From: Shouchella sp047238345
GTDB taxonomy: Bacteria; Bacillota; Bacilli; Bacillales; Bacillaceae_D
Assembly (NCBI RefSeq): GCF_047238345.1
Contig: NZ_JBDFMQ010000001.1
Coordinates: forward strand, 434,001-498,000
Direction: 5' to 3'
Length of the DNA: 64,000 nt
Notes under the pieces: generated by a model
Told to the model about the DNA's origin: nothing
Database searches by the model: none
Seen by the model: only the letters and a program-made list of their open reading frames with translations
Translations under genes and position numbers: made by a program
In this document: one piece after another, positions 8,648 through 16,232 of the stretch
Position numbering within the stretch: position 1 is the first letter of the stretch
Layout: each line of letters starts with the position of its first letter

Positions 8648-9757
8648 TTAGTTGTTTTCACGATAAGCAATAGAATATTGATCCGCAGCAATCATCGCAT
8701 CGACAACATCATCAACGGTTGGAACACTTGCCATATTGTGGCTGCTTTCGCCTTCTTGAAGAGCTGTTTCTGCCACTTTTTTCAATTCATCTCGATCCAG
8801 GTCTTTAATATGAAGATCTTCAAACGTGGTTGGTAGATGAAGTTGTTGAAGAAGGGAAATGTAGCGGTTAATTTCTTTTTGGTCACGCGCTTCATAAGCA
8901 AGCTGGGTTAAAATACCAAATGCCACTTTTTCACCGTGACTCTTTTGATGGATATCGCCATCCAATACAGTGAAACCATTATGAACCGCATGAGCAAGTG
9001 CAAGACCAGCACTTTCAAAGCCTAACCCACTTAATAGCGTATTCGCTTCAACAATTTGTTCAAGCGCATAAGACACAACCTGACGCTTATTTGATTCATA
9101 TGCAAGTAGTCCATATTCAAATAACGTTTGCTCGCATTTTTCCGCAATAGCTCTTGAAGCAATGGTCGCTTGTCCGCCAGCCATTGTTGTCCCTCGTGCT
9201 TCTAAACTTGCTCGTGCTTCGACCCACGTCGCCAAAGCATCAGCAATGCCAGCAGCAAGGAAGTGCGGTGGAGCTGCTGCTATAATAGCTGTATCGAGCA
9301 ACACTAAATCAGGATTTTGGTTATAAAAACGATAGCGCTCGAACACGCCTTTATCGGAGTAAATAACAGATAAAGCGCTTGTTGGCGCATCTGTAGAGGC
9401 AGTAGTTGGGATGACAGCACATGCTGCACCTTCTACGGAATCTCTTACACCTTTAGCAGTATCAAGTGTTTTTCCACCGCCTACACCTACGATAATATCG
9501 ACGTTTTCGCTGTTTGCCTGTTCGCTAATACGCTCGATCTCTTGTGCAGAAGCTTCACCTTCAAACGTAACTTCAATAACAGAAAGATCATGTTCTTTAA
9601 GGCTACCAGCAACGCGGTTTGCGGCAATCTCCCAAACATTCTTGTCTGCAATAACCATTGCAGTTTTACCAAGTGATGAAATATATTCGCCAGATTTATC
9701 TAGCGTGTCACGTCCTTGCACATATTTACTAGGACTAATAAAGATTTTTTCGCTCAT
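8648..9757 (-). CDS. gldA: Glycerol dehydrogenase
   Basis: NAD-dependent, zinc-containing glycerol dehydrogenase (iron-containing alcohol dehydrogenase superfamily), 369 residues, oxidising glycerol to dihydroxyacetone in the cytoplasm. Visible motifs: nucleotide-binding G-V-G-G-G-K-T-L-D-T-A-K near residue 91, the GldA signature T-T-A-S-T-D-A-P-T-S-A-L-S-V-I-Y, the metal-site Asp in the A-G-I-A-D-A-L segment and the His residues in L-A-H-A-V-H-N-G and S-H-G-E-K-V-A-F-G. It stands alone with its own terminator; no dihydroxyacetone kinase gene is adjacent. Confidence 0.93.
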   Translation of the reverse strand: MSEKIFISPSKYVQGRDTLDKSGEYISSLGKTAMVIADKNVWEIAANRVAGSLKEHDLSVIEVTFEGEASAQEIERISEQANSENVDIIVGVGGGKTLDTAKGVRDSVEGAACAVIPTTASTDAPTSALSVIYSDKGVFERYRFYNQNPDLVLLDTAIIAAAPPHFLAAGIADALATWVEARASLEARGTTMAGGQATIASRAIAEKCEQTLFEYGLLAYESNKRQVVSYALEQIVEANTLLSGLGFESAGLALAHAVHNGFTVLDGDIHQKSHGEKVAFGILTQLAYEARDQKEINRYISLLQQLHLPTTFEDLHIKDLDRDELKKVAETALQEGESSHNMASVPTVDDVVDAMIAADQYSIAYRENN

Positions 9758-9831
9758 CGTGTATCACCTTTTCCTATCAATTCTAATCTTAAAATACCCC
9801 GATGAAACAAGATATAAACTGTGGGAAAAAT

Positions 9832-9840
9832 TGGTATAAT
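9832..9840 (+). promoter_or_regulatory. Extended -10 promoter element
   Basis: TGGTATAAT (TGN plus TATAAT at 9835-9840) with no clear -35 box. It is well placed to drive the small zinc-ribbon gene starting about 60-85 bases downstream. Confidence 0.5.
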
Positions 9841-9924
9841 TATAGATCTATTTAGAAAAAATGTAATTTTATGTTTAATGAAGAAGGAAACGGGTAAATG
9901 GGAATAAGGGGGTTATCAAGAGTA

Positions 9925-10074
9925 ATGTTACATAATGAATTGTTTTGTACGCATTGTAAAAGGGAGGTCGATGAAGAAGATTGGTTAACGGTCGTATTTG
10001 AACCTGATCGAGCGCAGGTGGAAATTTTTTGTGAAGAATGCAAAGAAAAGGAATTGCTACCTAAACCATCTTAA
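9925..10074 (+). CDS. Small two-CxxC zinc-ribbon protein
   Basis: A 49-residue frame with two Cys-x-x-Cys pairs, C-T-H-C near residues 8-11 and C-E-E-C near 38-41, separated by about 26 residues, the layout of a four-cysteine zinc ribbon. The rest is strongly charged. AAGGGGG lies 12 bases before this ATG; an in-frame ATG at 9898, preceded by AAGAAGG, would add nine residues. An extended -10 promoter precedes it and it ends just before a terminator. No specific family is recognised; metal binding is inferred from the cysteines only. Confidence 0.65.
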   Translation: MLHNELFCTHCKREVDEEDWLTVVFEPDRAQVEIFCEECKEKELLPKPS

Positions 10075-10112
10075 GCTTCGATGAAAGAGTGAGTATATAT
10101 ACATATTGAATG

Positions 10113-10149
10113 AAAAAAGACAGCTTCTTACGAATGTGCTGTCTTTTTT
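10113..10149. terminator. Bidirectional terminator
   Basis: Perfect 12-bp inverted repeat: AAAAAAGACAGC (10113-10124) / GCTGTCTTTTTT (10138-10149). Serves the zinc-ribbon gene on one strand and the YedK-type gene, whose stop codon is in the loop, on the other. Confidence 0.85.
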
Positions 10150-10808
10150 ATGGTCTCTATGAGTTGAGGACCATTATGTTTGGGGTTGTTCACTAAGGTG
10201 CTTACGCTTCTAGATTGGAGATGCTTTGGACTAACAGGATGAAATAAAAAGGACAATTGATCGTAATTCGTAATGGCAGGATCAAGCCATGCTTGTCGAT
10301 TACCCTCTTCCAAAATAACAGGCATTCGAGGATGAATGTTTTCAATGTTCTCGCTCGCGACCGTCGTTATAATCGTACACGTCTGAATGGTTTCATTCGT
10401 TTTGATGTTTTTCCAAGAATCCCACAGTCCTGCGAAGGCCAAGACTTGCTGATCTGTAGATTCAATGATATGTGGCTGTTTTTTTCCATTTACTTTTTTC
10501 CATTCATAGAAGCTACTGGCTGGAATGATGCAGCGATTGTTTGCAAGTAAGTTTTTGAAACTGCGCTTTTCGTGCAATGTTTCTGCACGGGCATTGATCA
10601 TTTTTTGTCCAACGTCTTCACGCTTTGCCCAGTAGGGAATTAAGCCCCATCGCATAAAGCTAGCTTTCGCTTCGTTCATTTCATTGGAAATGGTTAAAAT
10701 CGTTTGCAATGGCACAAGGTTATAGTTTGGTTCAATATATGGAAACGGGATCTCAAATACCGTCTCTAATTCGTTTGAAGAATGGAACAAAGTAAAGCGA
10801 CCACACAT
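10128..10808 (-). CDS. HMCES/YedK-type abasic-site DNA-protein crosslink protein
   Basis: SRAP-domain protein, 226 residues. Members use the N-terminal cysteine left after Met removal to form a thiazolidine crosslink with abasic sites in single-stranded DNA, shielding them during replication. The sequence begins M-C-G-R-F-T-L-F with Cys2, and carries the conserved R-W-G-L-I-P-Y-W, I-N-A-R-A-E-T, R-C-I-I-P-A-S-S-F-Y-E-W and H-P-R-M-P-V-I-L motifs holding the active-site Asn, Glu and His. The length is normal. No LexA-like box is visible upstream, despite the family's usual annotation as SOS-associated. Confidence 0.93.
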   Translation of the reverse strand: MCGRFTLFHSSNELETVFEIPFPYIEPNYNLVPLQTILTISNEMNEAKASFMRWGLIPYWAKREDVGQKMINARAETLHEKRSFKNLLANNRCIIPASSFYEWKKVNGKKQPHIIESTDQQVLAFAGLWDSWKNIKTNETIQTCTIITTVASENIENIHPRMPVILEEGNRQAWLDPAITNYDQLSFLFHPVSPKHLQSRSVSTLVNNPKHNGPQLIETIKKTAHS

Positions 10809-10865
10809 TTTTTTTCGCCTCCGTTACATGATACGTATAGCCTTACCATGTAAGGTAGATCTCAT

Positions 10866-10902
10866 GAAAAACACGTAGAAACAAGGAAGCTGTTCCTACG
10901 TG
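10866..10902 (-). terminator. Terminator of the protease gene
   Basis: Stem CACGTAGAAACA (10872-10883) / TGTTCCTACGTG (10891-10902), one G-U pair; the A-run at 10867-10871 provides the U-tract on the minus strand. Confidence 0.82.
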
Positions 10903-10914
10903 CGGAGTTTTCTC

Positions 10915-12042
10915 TTACTGCAAAGCATTTTCAGCATTTAATAAGCCGCTGCCAAATCGGAATGAATCGCCAAGATCTGTTGCTGTATCATTTAAGTGAG
11001 CGCGAATTTGATCATTTGTCCAGCTAGGATTCTGTTGTTTTACAAGAGCCGCAGCACCTGCAACATGTGGCGTTGCCATTGATGTACCGCTCAAGCTATC
11101 ATAACCTCCACCTGGGTACGTACTTTCTACTCCAACACCTGGTGCAACAATGTCAAGACCTTCACCGTATTGTGAAAAGCTTGCCAGATTATCAGACTGA
11201 TCCGTAGCACCTACAGCCATTGCATTATCATAGCGCGCTGGATATCCGAGAGAGGCTGTACCGGAATTTCCTGAAGCGGCAACAACGAGCACACCACTAT
11301 CTGAGGCATCATTGACTGCTTGTTCTAACGTTTGACTTGGTGAAGGGCTACCAAGGCTTAGGTTTGCCACATCCATGTCATTATCTGCGGCCCACTCTAG
11401 CCCTTGCGCTATGGAACTAATGGAGCCTGATCCGGAAGAACTTAGTACTTTGACCGCAAAGAGATCAACTTCTGGTGCAACGCCTAAGACACCTTCATTA
11501 TTATCTAGTGCAGCAATGGTTCCTGCCACATGCGTCCCGTGCCCATTTCCGTCATCGGAACCACTTTCTCCAGGCACAAAACTCACACCGCCTTGAACAT
11601 TTAAATCAGGATGTGGATCAATTCCAGTATCCAAAACAGCGACATTTACGCCACTGCCAGTAACGCCCGCGGCTTGAGCAGCTGGCGCACCAATGCGATC
11701 AATTCCCCATGGAATACTTTGCGCCATTGTGGTTACTTCTTGATCCTCTTCAATATAGGCAATACCATTTTCTGATTCTAATTCACTAAATTCTTCCTCA
11801 GTCATTTCAACTGCAAGAACAGGTATATCTTTAAATTCATAGGTTACATCAATCTCATCTGTTGATTGAATACCAACTTCATTTTCTAAGTCTGTTGTGA
11901 ATTGTTCGACTTCTTCAGGTGCTTCAAAACCAATTAAATAAGACTTCTTGTCCTCAGCTGCTTCTGAAATAGATGGTGCTCCTACCAAGGCAATCATAGC
12001 GATTGTTGTTCCTGCGATAATAAGATGTGGTCTTTTTTTCAA
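10915..12042 (-). CDS. aprE: Secreted high-alkaline serine protease (subtilisin)
   Basis: Preproenzyme of 375 residues: signal peptide about 1-28 (ending S-E-A-A), inhibitor-I9 propeptide to about 106, then a 269-residue mature enzyme starting A-Q-S-I-P-W-G. Mature length, the start and the positions of the catalytic triad (Asp32 in L-D-T-G, His62 in G-H-G-T-H, Ser215 in G-T-S-M-A-T) match the high-alkaline subtilisin group (M-protease/Savinase type) of alkaliphilic bacilli. The mature part looks more acidic than I recall for the classical enzymes. The gene is monocistronic with its own terminator. It would degrade extracellular protein. Confidence 0.94.
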   Translation of the reverse strand: MKKRPHLIIAGTTIAMIALVGAPSISEAAEDKKSYLIGFEAPEEVEQFTTDLENEVGIQSTDEIDVTYEFKDIPVLAVEMTEEEFSELESENGIAYIEEDQEVTTMAQSIPWGIDRIGAPAAQAAGVTGSGVNVAVLDTGIDPHPDLNVQGGVSFVPGESGSDDGNGHGTHVAGTIAALDNNEGVLGVAPEVDLFAVKVLSSSGSGSISSIAQGLEWAADNDMDVANLSLGSPSPSQTLEQAVNDASDSGVLVVAASGNSGTASLGYPARYDNAMAVGATDQSDNLASFSQYGEGLDIVAPGVGVESTYPGGGYDSLSGTSMATPHVAGAAALVKQQNPSWTNDQIRAHLNDTATDLGDSFRFGSGLLNAENALQ

Positions 12043-12477
12043 TGGTAACGCCTCCTAGTTCAAAATGTGTGTTCGCTAGCTTGTTCATTACGATAGCATG
12101 CATAATGACGCATTTTTATTGGGAAACATAGGAGTACTTTTAAGAAATAATAGCTAAAATAACCAATAAAAATAAGCTTAATGAACTAATTATCCTTGTG
12201 TAATAACGGAAAAAAGGTTGGGAAAATGAATAAGAGTGGCACCTTGTTCATTTCAGACGAATATCGACAAAAATACCTTCATCTCAAATATGTAGATGTC
12301 ATTTCTTTTATAAGGAAATATTGGGAAAGAATTAAGGAGAAATAACCGATTGTGTCATGAGATTGAAAGGGAAGGCGTTTAGTTTGTTACGTTTGTAAAG
12401 AATGTCATCTATGCTTAACCATTTAATCGGTTGTGATATGATGGATAAAACGATAATCAAAATGTGGAGGCGTTCTT
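12043..12477. other. Protease-csaA intergenic region
   Basis: 435 bases holding the divergent upstream regions of the protease gene and csaA. Visible items are one possible 39-codon frame (12226-12345) and, before csaA, a TGATATGAT extended -10-like sequence near 12434-12442. No clear operator was recognised. Confidence 0.5.
12226..12345 (+). CDS. Possible small protein, 39 residues
   Basis: An uninterrupted frame from ATG 12226 to TAA 12343 encoding a charged, aromatic-rich peptide with K-Y-L-H-L-K-Y-V-D-V-I-S-F-I-R-K-Y-W. The upstream sequence GGTTGGGAA is only a weak ribosome binding site. No homologue is known to me. It could be a chance frame in an AT-rich intergenic region. Confidence 0.3.
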   Translation: MNKSGTLFISDEYRQKYLHLKYVDVISFIRKYWERIKEK

Positions 12478-12807
12478 ATGGCTACAATTGATACTTTTAA
12501 CAAACTTGATATTCGTGTAGGAACCATTGTTAAAGCTGAGTTATTTACCGAAGCAAAAAAACCTGCGATGAAACTACAAGTAGATTTAGGGGAAGTAGGT
12601 ATAAAAGCGTCCTCAGCTCAAATAACAAAACGTTATCAACCTGAAGAATTAGTCGGTAAACAAGTCGTAGCAGTCGTTAACTTTCCTGCAATGAAAATTG
12701 CTGGCTATACATCTGAGGTTCTCGTGCTCGGAGCCGTGCCAGGAGAAGACGACGTGGTTTTAATTCAACCTGAGATGAATGTTACAAATGGGACGAGAGT
12801 CGGCTAA
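12478..12807 (+). CDS. csaA: CsaA tRNA-binding-domain chaperone
   Basis: 109-residue single-domain protein of the CsaA family (OB-fold related to the C-terminal tRNA-binding domain of methionyl-tRNA synthetase), described in Bacillus as an export-related chaperone that binds SecA and preproteins. Seen here: F-N-K-L-D-I-R-V-G-T-I, S-S-A-Q-I-T, and the N-F-P-A-M-K-I-A-G-Y-T-S-E-V-L-V-L-G segment, all typical. Start follows TGGAGGCG. It is monocistronic. Confidence 0.94.
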   Translation: MATIDTFNKLDIRVGTIVKAELFTEAKKPAMKLQVDLGEVGIKASSAQITKRYQPEELVGKQVVAVVNFPAMKIAGYTSEVLVLGAVPGEDDVVLIQPEMNVTNGTRVG

Positions 12808-12817
12808 TAGAATGAAT

Positions 12818-12906
12818 TGTGGATAATATGATTTTTAAATGTGATTTTATCCACATAAAGCGGATACATCCACATTTTTATGTGTATAACTTGTTACTTA
12901 TCCACT
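12818..12906. promoter_or_regulatory. DnaA-box cluster
   Basis: Two perfect DnaA boxes (TTATCCACA): one on the minus strand at 12818-12826 and one on the plus strand at 12847-12855, plus TTATCCACT at 12898-12906 (8 of 9) and a weaker ACATCCACA in between. B. subtilis has intergenic DnaA-box clusters that titrate or respond to DnaA; this looks like one. No dnaA, dnaN or parAB gene is nearby, so it is not the replication origin. Confidence 0.6.
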
Positions 12907-13022
12907 TTTTGTACGGAATTGATGTGTACAAATGATAGATGATGACAAGGGGAATTTTTAAGTGATTTTAAGTAATTTTTTAAAATTGCTTAAAAAAGCT
13001 TACATTATTACTTTCACTCACT

Positions 13023-13138
13023 TATAATAGAGGGTGAGGAATATCTTTAATCCTCCTCGAGCCTGAAGAGAGTAGCTTAATAGATGCTGCTCTTTGGGTG
13101 ATTGAGTGAACCTCATTTGCGACGCTACGTCTTTTTTT
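13023..13138 (+). ncRNA. Candidate small RNA or leader
   Basis: TATAAT at 13023-13028 is followed by about 100 bases that can form hairpins GAGGA (13036-13040) / TCCTC (13051-13055) and AAGAGAGTAGC (13066-13076) / GCTGCTCTTT (13086-13095), then a short GACG/CGTC stem (13121-13131) and seven T. A TCCTCCTC stretch could pair with Shine-Dalgarno sequences. It matches no riboswitch class I know. It may be a free sRNA or the leader of the downstream acetyltransferase gene. Confidence 0.35.
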
Positions 13139-13207
13139 ATATACTGATACTAACATCGTTCGAGAATACGAATGAAATACTTACAGTGATTGAGGTATAT
13201 GGAGATC

Positions 13208-13717
13208 ATGTTAACAACACTAAAAGAGAATCAGTTCGACGAGCTTTATCAGTTATTTGAGGAAAGTTTTCCACAAGACGAATTTCGCTCGTACACTGTC
13301 CAAAGAGGGTTACTGGACAGAGAAAATTACAACGTATACATTTACGAGCAGAATCAAGATATTGCTGCTTTTTTTGCTGTGTGGGAAACAGAAGACTTTG
13401 TTTTCTTGGAACACTTTGCTGTTGGAGAAGCGTACCGCAACGGAGGATTAGGGGGAAAGCTCTTAAAGCACTTGCTTGAAAAAGTAAACAAGCCTGTAGT
13501 GATTGAAGTAGAGCCACCAGACGATGAATTGAAGCAACGCCGTGTTGCCTTTTATGAACGAAACGGGTTTCACTTCAGTCCATATGGCTACATTCAACCT
13601 GCGTTAGGGGAAGATAGACAACCGATGCCATTAAATGTAATGGCTTATCCACAACCGTTAAATGATGAGCGATTCTATGTATTCAAGGACTGGATTTTTG
13701 CTGAATTGTATAATTAA
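13208..13717 (+). CDS. GNAT family N-acetyltransferase
   Basis: Acetyl-CoA-dependent acetyltransferase of unknown substrate, about 169 residues. The GNAT core is visible: L-E-H-F-A-V-G-E-A-Y-R-N-G-G-L-G-G-K-L-L-K (motif A, acetyl-CoA binding), then V-V-I-E-V-E-P-P and A-F-Y-E-R-N-G-F (motif B). The start is uncertain: ATG 13199, ATG 13208 and TTG 13190 are in frame, with GAGG at 13192-13195 and GGAG at 13201-13204; 13208 was chosen. Monocistronic, with a terminator downstream. Confidence 0.85.
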   Translation: MLTTLKENQFDELYQLFEESFPQDEFRSYTVQRGLLDRENYNVYIYEQNQDIAAFFAVWETEDFVFLEHFAVGEAYRNGGLGGKLLKHLLEKVNKPVVIEVEPPDDELKQRRVAFYERNGFHFSPYGYIQPALGEDRQPMPLNVMAYPQPLNDERFYVFKDWIFAELYN

Positions 13718-13733
13718 GCTTTTGAAGACGATG

Positions 13734-13761
13734 CACGCTTCTTTATGGAGCGTGTTTTTTT
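13734..13761 (+). terminator. Terminator after the GNAT gene
   Basis: CACGCT (13734-13739) / AGCGTG (13749-13754) followed by a run of T to 13761. Confidence 0.75.
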
Positions 13762-13778
13762 ATGTGAACGTACTGGTT

Positions 13779-13928
13779 TTACTTGTTTTTAGGCGTTAGG
13801 ATTTTTGTCTCTTCAATGAGTTTTGATTGAATATAGAGCTGTTGTTTTGCTATGGCTTTGAGATCTTTACGTTTTAAATCAGCTTCATACTTAGATAGCT
13901 GACTTACTTGTTTACTCAATTTATCCAT
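13779..13928 (-). CDS. Small coiled-coil-like protein, 49 residues
   Basis: A short charged protein beginning M-D-K-L-S-K-Q-V-S-Q-L-S-K-Y-E-A-D-L-K-R-K-D with heptad-like hydrophobic spacing, suggesting a helical or coiled-coil peptide. ATG 13928 is preceded by AAAGGAGAGG at good spacing, which makes it a real gene; an upstream in-frame start adds 12 residues but lacks such a site. No family recognised and no obvious functional partner nearby. Confidence 0.7.
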   Translation of the reverse strand: MDKLSKQVSQLSKYEADLKRKDLKAIAKQQLYIQSKLIEETKILTPKNK

Positions 13929-14114
13929 CTGAACCTCTCCTTTAACTACGTCTATGGTAGTCATCGCATCATGAACAACTGAATTGCTGTTATTGTATCA
14001 ACCTCTTAGTAGAGCGACAAGCGTTAATGGAACTTTACAAACTTTCTATTCACAATTTGTAAATTTTGCAGGATTGTTTCATCTCGTTGTCATAATGGAA
14101 ACATTATCCTCTAG

Positions 14115-14141
14115 TATACAGAATATATGTTCGTATATACT
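14115..14141 (+). promoter_or_regulatory. LexA-like box before the 149-residue gene
   Basis: AGAATATATGTTCG at 14120-14133, inside TATACA...TAT. It differs at three positions from the B. subtilis recA SOS box as I recall it (CGAATATGCGTTCG). TATACT at 14136-14141 may be the -10 box. The same 22-base context recurs at 16181-16202 with 20 identities. Confidence 0.55.
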
Positions 14142-14163
14142 ACAAACAACTGGAGGGTAAAAG

Positions 14164-14613
14164 ATGAATAGTGAACAGGAAATCGATTTGTTCGATTTTT
14201 ATCAAGATCTAGATACGAACGACGACATTGTTTTTACTGTGCGGACATTGTTATTAACAAGAATGGCTAAAGATATTCTTCATAGACAATTATGCCACTT
14301 AGAGCAAAACGAGAACTTTACGGCATCAACATCGACATACCTTAGACGACTTCAACGTATGATGGCATTATTAAGCAATGATCTCTATTATATGAAGCGT
14401 TACTTAAAAAAAGAGGGTGTGAAAGTGAGCGACACGCCGATTGAAGCAACGAGAAGCTATATTAATTGGTCATATTGGTATAAAGGAAGAGTCGCGCAAA
14501 CAGGAGGAACACCCACGCAACTAAAGCAACAAATTAAAGGGCTTATTGTAGACTATAGTAAGCTGGAGAAAGAGAGAGAACAAGATGGCAAAAGAAACGG
14601 GTTGTCCTTTTGA
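14164..14613 (+). CDS. Hypothetical protein, possibly SOS-regulated
   Basis: 149-residue soluble protein of unknown function, with no signal peptide or membrane segment. Rich in Leu, Arg and Tyr, with likely long helices (R-R-L-Q-R-M-M-A-L-L region near 60-70) and an aromatic patch Y-I-N-W-S-Y-W-Y-K-G-R near 98-108. Start follows CTGGAGGG. The LexA-like box just upstream suggests DNA-damage induction (inference). A 38-codon frame overlaps its end, so the two may form an operon. I do not recognise the family. Confidence 0.8.
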   Translation: MNSEQEIDLFDFYQDLDTNDDIVFTVRTLLLTRMAKDILHRQLCHLEQNENFTASTSTYLRRLQRMMALLSNDLYYMKRYLKKEGVKVSDTPIEATRSYINWSYWYKGRVAQTGGTPTQLKQQIKGLIVDYSKLEKEREQDGKRNGLSF

Positions 14614-14701
14614 AGAGGCGTTAAGTATTCCTTTAGAAGAGATCGATGAAGAGTTGCTATGGAAAGAGGTGTTAAAGAAAGAGAATGTAAAGGAAGACTA
14701 G
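14585..14701 (+). CDS. Possible small acidic protein, 38 residues
   Basis: Frame from ATG 14585 to TAG 14699 overlapping the end of the preceding gene by 29 bases in another frame. The peptide is Glu-rich (C-P-F-E-E-A-L-S-I-P-L-E-E-I-D-E-E-L-L-W-K-E), helical in character. The purine-rich AAAGAGAGAG upstream is a weak ribosome binding site. The composition looks protein-like, but no homologue is known to me. Confidence 0.4.
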   Translation: MAKETGCPFEEALSIPLEEIDEELLWKEVLKKENVKED

Positions 14702-14797
14702 CCTTAACAAAAAAAGACAATAGCTTTTTAAACTTTGTCCGTGCTATAATGACAAACATCCTTTGTATAAATACAGAATGTTTAAGGGAGAGGGAAC

Positions 14798-15937
14798 ATG
14801 AAGTTAATTGTACGTCTATTACTCGGTATAGTACTTGGAATATTGATCGGACTTGTTGCAAATGAAAATGTTGCACGTTTTATGGTGACGCTTAGTGATG
14901 TAATCGGTAGCTTTATTTTCTTTATGGTGCCGCTTATTATTCTCTTTTTTATTGCCGCTGGAATTGCAAATCTCGGAAAAGGGGGAGGGAAGTTACTCGG
15001 GGCGACTATTAGTATTGCGTATGTATCAACGATTTTAGCAGGGATGTTCGCCGTTACAGTAGCGATGATCATCTTTCCTATGATTGGTCTTTCTGGGACT
15101 GAAGCAACCGCACCTGAAGGGTTAAATGCTTTGATTGATTTTGAACTTGAACCAATCTTTGGTGTATTGACCGCATTAGTCTTAGCCTTCGTCCTAGGAA
15201 TTGGAATTGCGGCGACAGAAGCGACAACGTTTAAACGTGTTGTTGATGAAGGTCAGAAAATTGTAGAACTGGTGATTCGTAAAGTTATTCTTCCACTGCT
15301 ACCTATTTATATTGCAGGTGTATTGGCAGAGATGGCCTATGAAGGGGCCGTGTTTGAAACGTTAAGTGTCTTTGCTATTGTGCTTATCTTAGCCATTAGC
15401 ATGCACCTGATCTGGCTGATTGTGCAGTATACAATTGCTGGCATTGTCAACGGAGAAAATCCGTTTCGATTAATGAAAAATATGATTCCGGCTTATGTAA
15501 CTGCGCTTGGAACGATGAGCAGCGCAGCAACGATTCCGGTAACCGTAAATGCGGTCAAGAAAAATCGTATTAAAGATTCAATCGCAAATTTTGTTGTGCC
15601 GCTTTGTGCCAATATTCACCTGTCTGGAAGCACCATTACGATTCTTACAGCAGCAACGGCAGTTATGTATATGATGCCAGGACTTGAATTTCCTGGTTTT
15701 ATCGGAATGATTCCAGTTATATTAACGCTCGGCATCATTATGATTGCTGCACCAGGTGTTCCAGGAGGAGCAGTGATGGCAGCAGTTGGAATTCTTTCGT
15801 CCATGCTCGGATTTAATGAAGCTGCGATTGCGCTTATGATTGCGATTTACCTTGCCCAAGACAGCTTCGGAACAGCCACAAATGTTACAGGGGATGGAGC
15901 GATTGCTCTCATTGTAAATGGGGGTAAAAAGGAGTAA
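14798..15937 (+). CDS. Cation:dicarboxylate symporter (DAACS family)
   Basis: Secondary transporter of the glutamate/C4-dicarboxylate symporter family (GltP/DctA relatives), 379 residues, somewhat shorter than the 400-430 usual for DctA. Features seen: N-terminal helices, the serine-rich re-entrant loop G-T-M-S-S-A-A-T-I-P-V-T near residue 238, N-I-H-L-S-G-S-T, and the C-terminal Q-D-S-F-G-T-A-T-N-V-T-G-D-G. Imports an acidic amino acid or dicarboxylate with Na+ or H+; substrate unknown. Start follows AAGGGAGAGGG; terminator downstream. Confidence 0.88.
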   Translation: MKLIVRLLLGIVLGILIGLVANENVARFMVTLSDVIGSFIFFMVPLIILFFIAAGIANLGKGGGKLLGATISIAYVSTILAGMFAVTVAMIIFPMIGLSGTEATAPEGLNALIDFELEPIFGVLTALVLAFVLGIGIAATEATTFKRVVDEGQKIVELVIRKVILPLLPIYIAGVLAEMAYEGAVFETLSVFAIVLILAISMHLIWLIVQYTIAGIVNGENPFRLMKNMIPAYVTALGTMSSAATIPVTVNAVKKNRIKDSIANFVVPLCANIHLSGSTITILTAATAVMYMMPGLEFPGFIGMIPVILTLGIIMIAAPGVPGGAVMAAVGILSSMLGFNEAAIALMIAIYLAQDSFGTATNVTGDGAIALIVNGGKKE

Positions 15938-15981
15938 AGAACTTAGAGATGTTTAAAGTAAAAGAATATGAACGTGTTGAA

Positions 15982-16009
15982 AAGACGACTGATTAGTCGT
16001 CTTTTTTTT
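15982..16009 (+). terminator. Terminator of the dicarboxylate symporter gene
   Basis: Perfect stem AAGACGACT (15982-15990) / AGTCGTCTT (15995-16003), loop GATT, then eight T. Confidence 0.9.
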
Positions 16010-16180
16010 GTAACGATAATGTGGTTGTAAGAACTCGATACTTCTGCGGGACAGCGGATGTACACTGTAGCGAGTTTCTTGCGAAAGAGGCTGAGGATGC
16101 TTCTCTTATAACACTTTATCATTATTCGTGTTTCAAAAAGAGCCATAAGTCTTCTCCTGGTTTCTCTTGATTTTTCACAC

Positions 16181-16205
16181 TATACAGAATACATGTTCTT
16201 ATGAT
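16181..16205 (+). promoter_or_regulatory. LexA-like box before the NTF2-like gene
   Basis: AGAATACATGTTCT at 16186-16199, followed directly by a possible -10 box TATGAT (16200-16205). 20 of 22 bases over 16181-16202 equal those at 14115-14136. Confidence 0.5.
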
Positions 16206-16232
16206 AGAATATTCATGAAAATAGGTGATGAA

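Larger units (their letters stand above)
12808..13207. other. csaA-GNAT intergenic region
   Basis: 400 bases without a convincing gene. The first 100 bases hold a cluster of DnaA boxes (12818-12906); the second half holds a promoter-like sequence and a possible small RNA (13023-13138). The stretch around 12950-13015 is very AT-rich. Confidence 0.6.

Noticed and set aside
12818..12906. DnaA boxes as the chromosomal origin
   Set aside because: No dnaA, dnaN, recF, rnpA or parAB gene is near and there is no DNA-unwinding-element layout; a non-origin cluster is the better reading.
14553..15072. Long minus-strand frames opposite the symporter start
   Set aside because: They mirror well-supported plus-strand genes and have no ribosome binding sites or family motifs.
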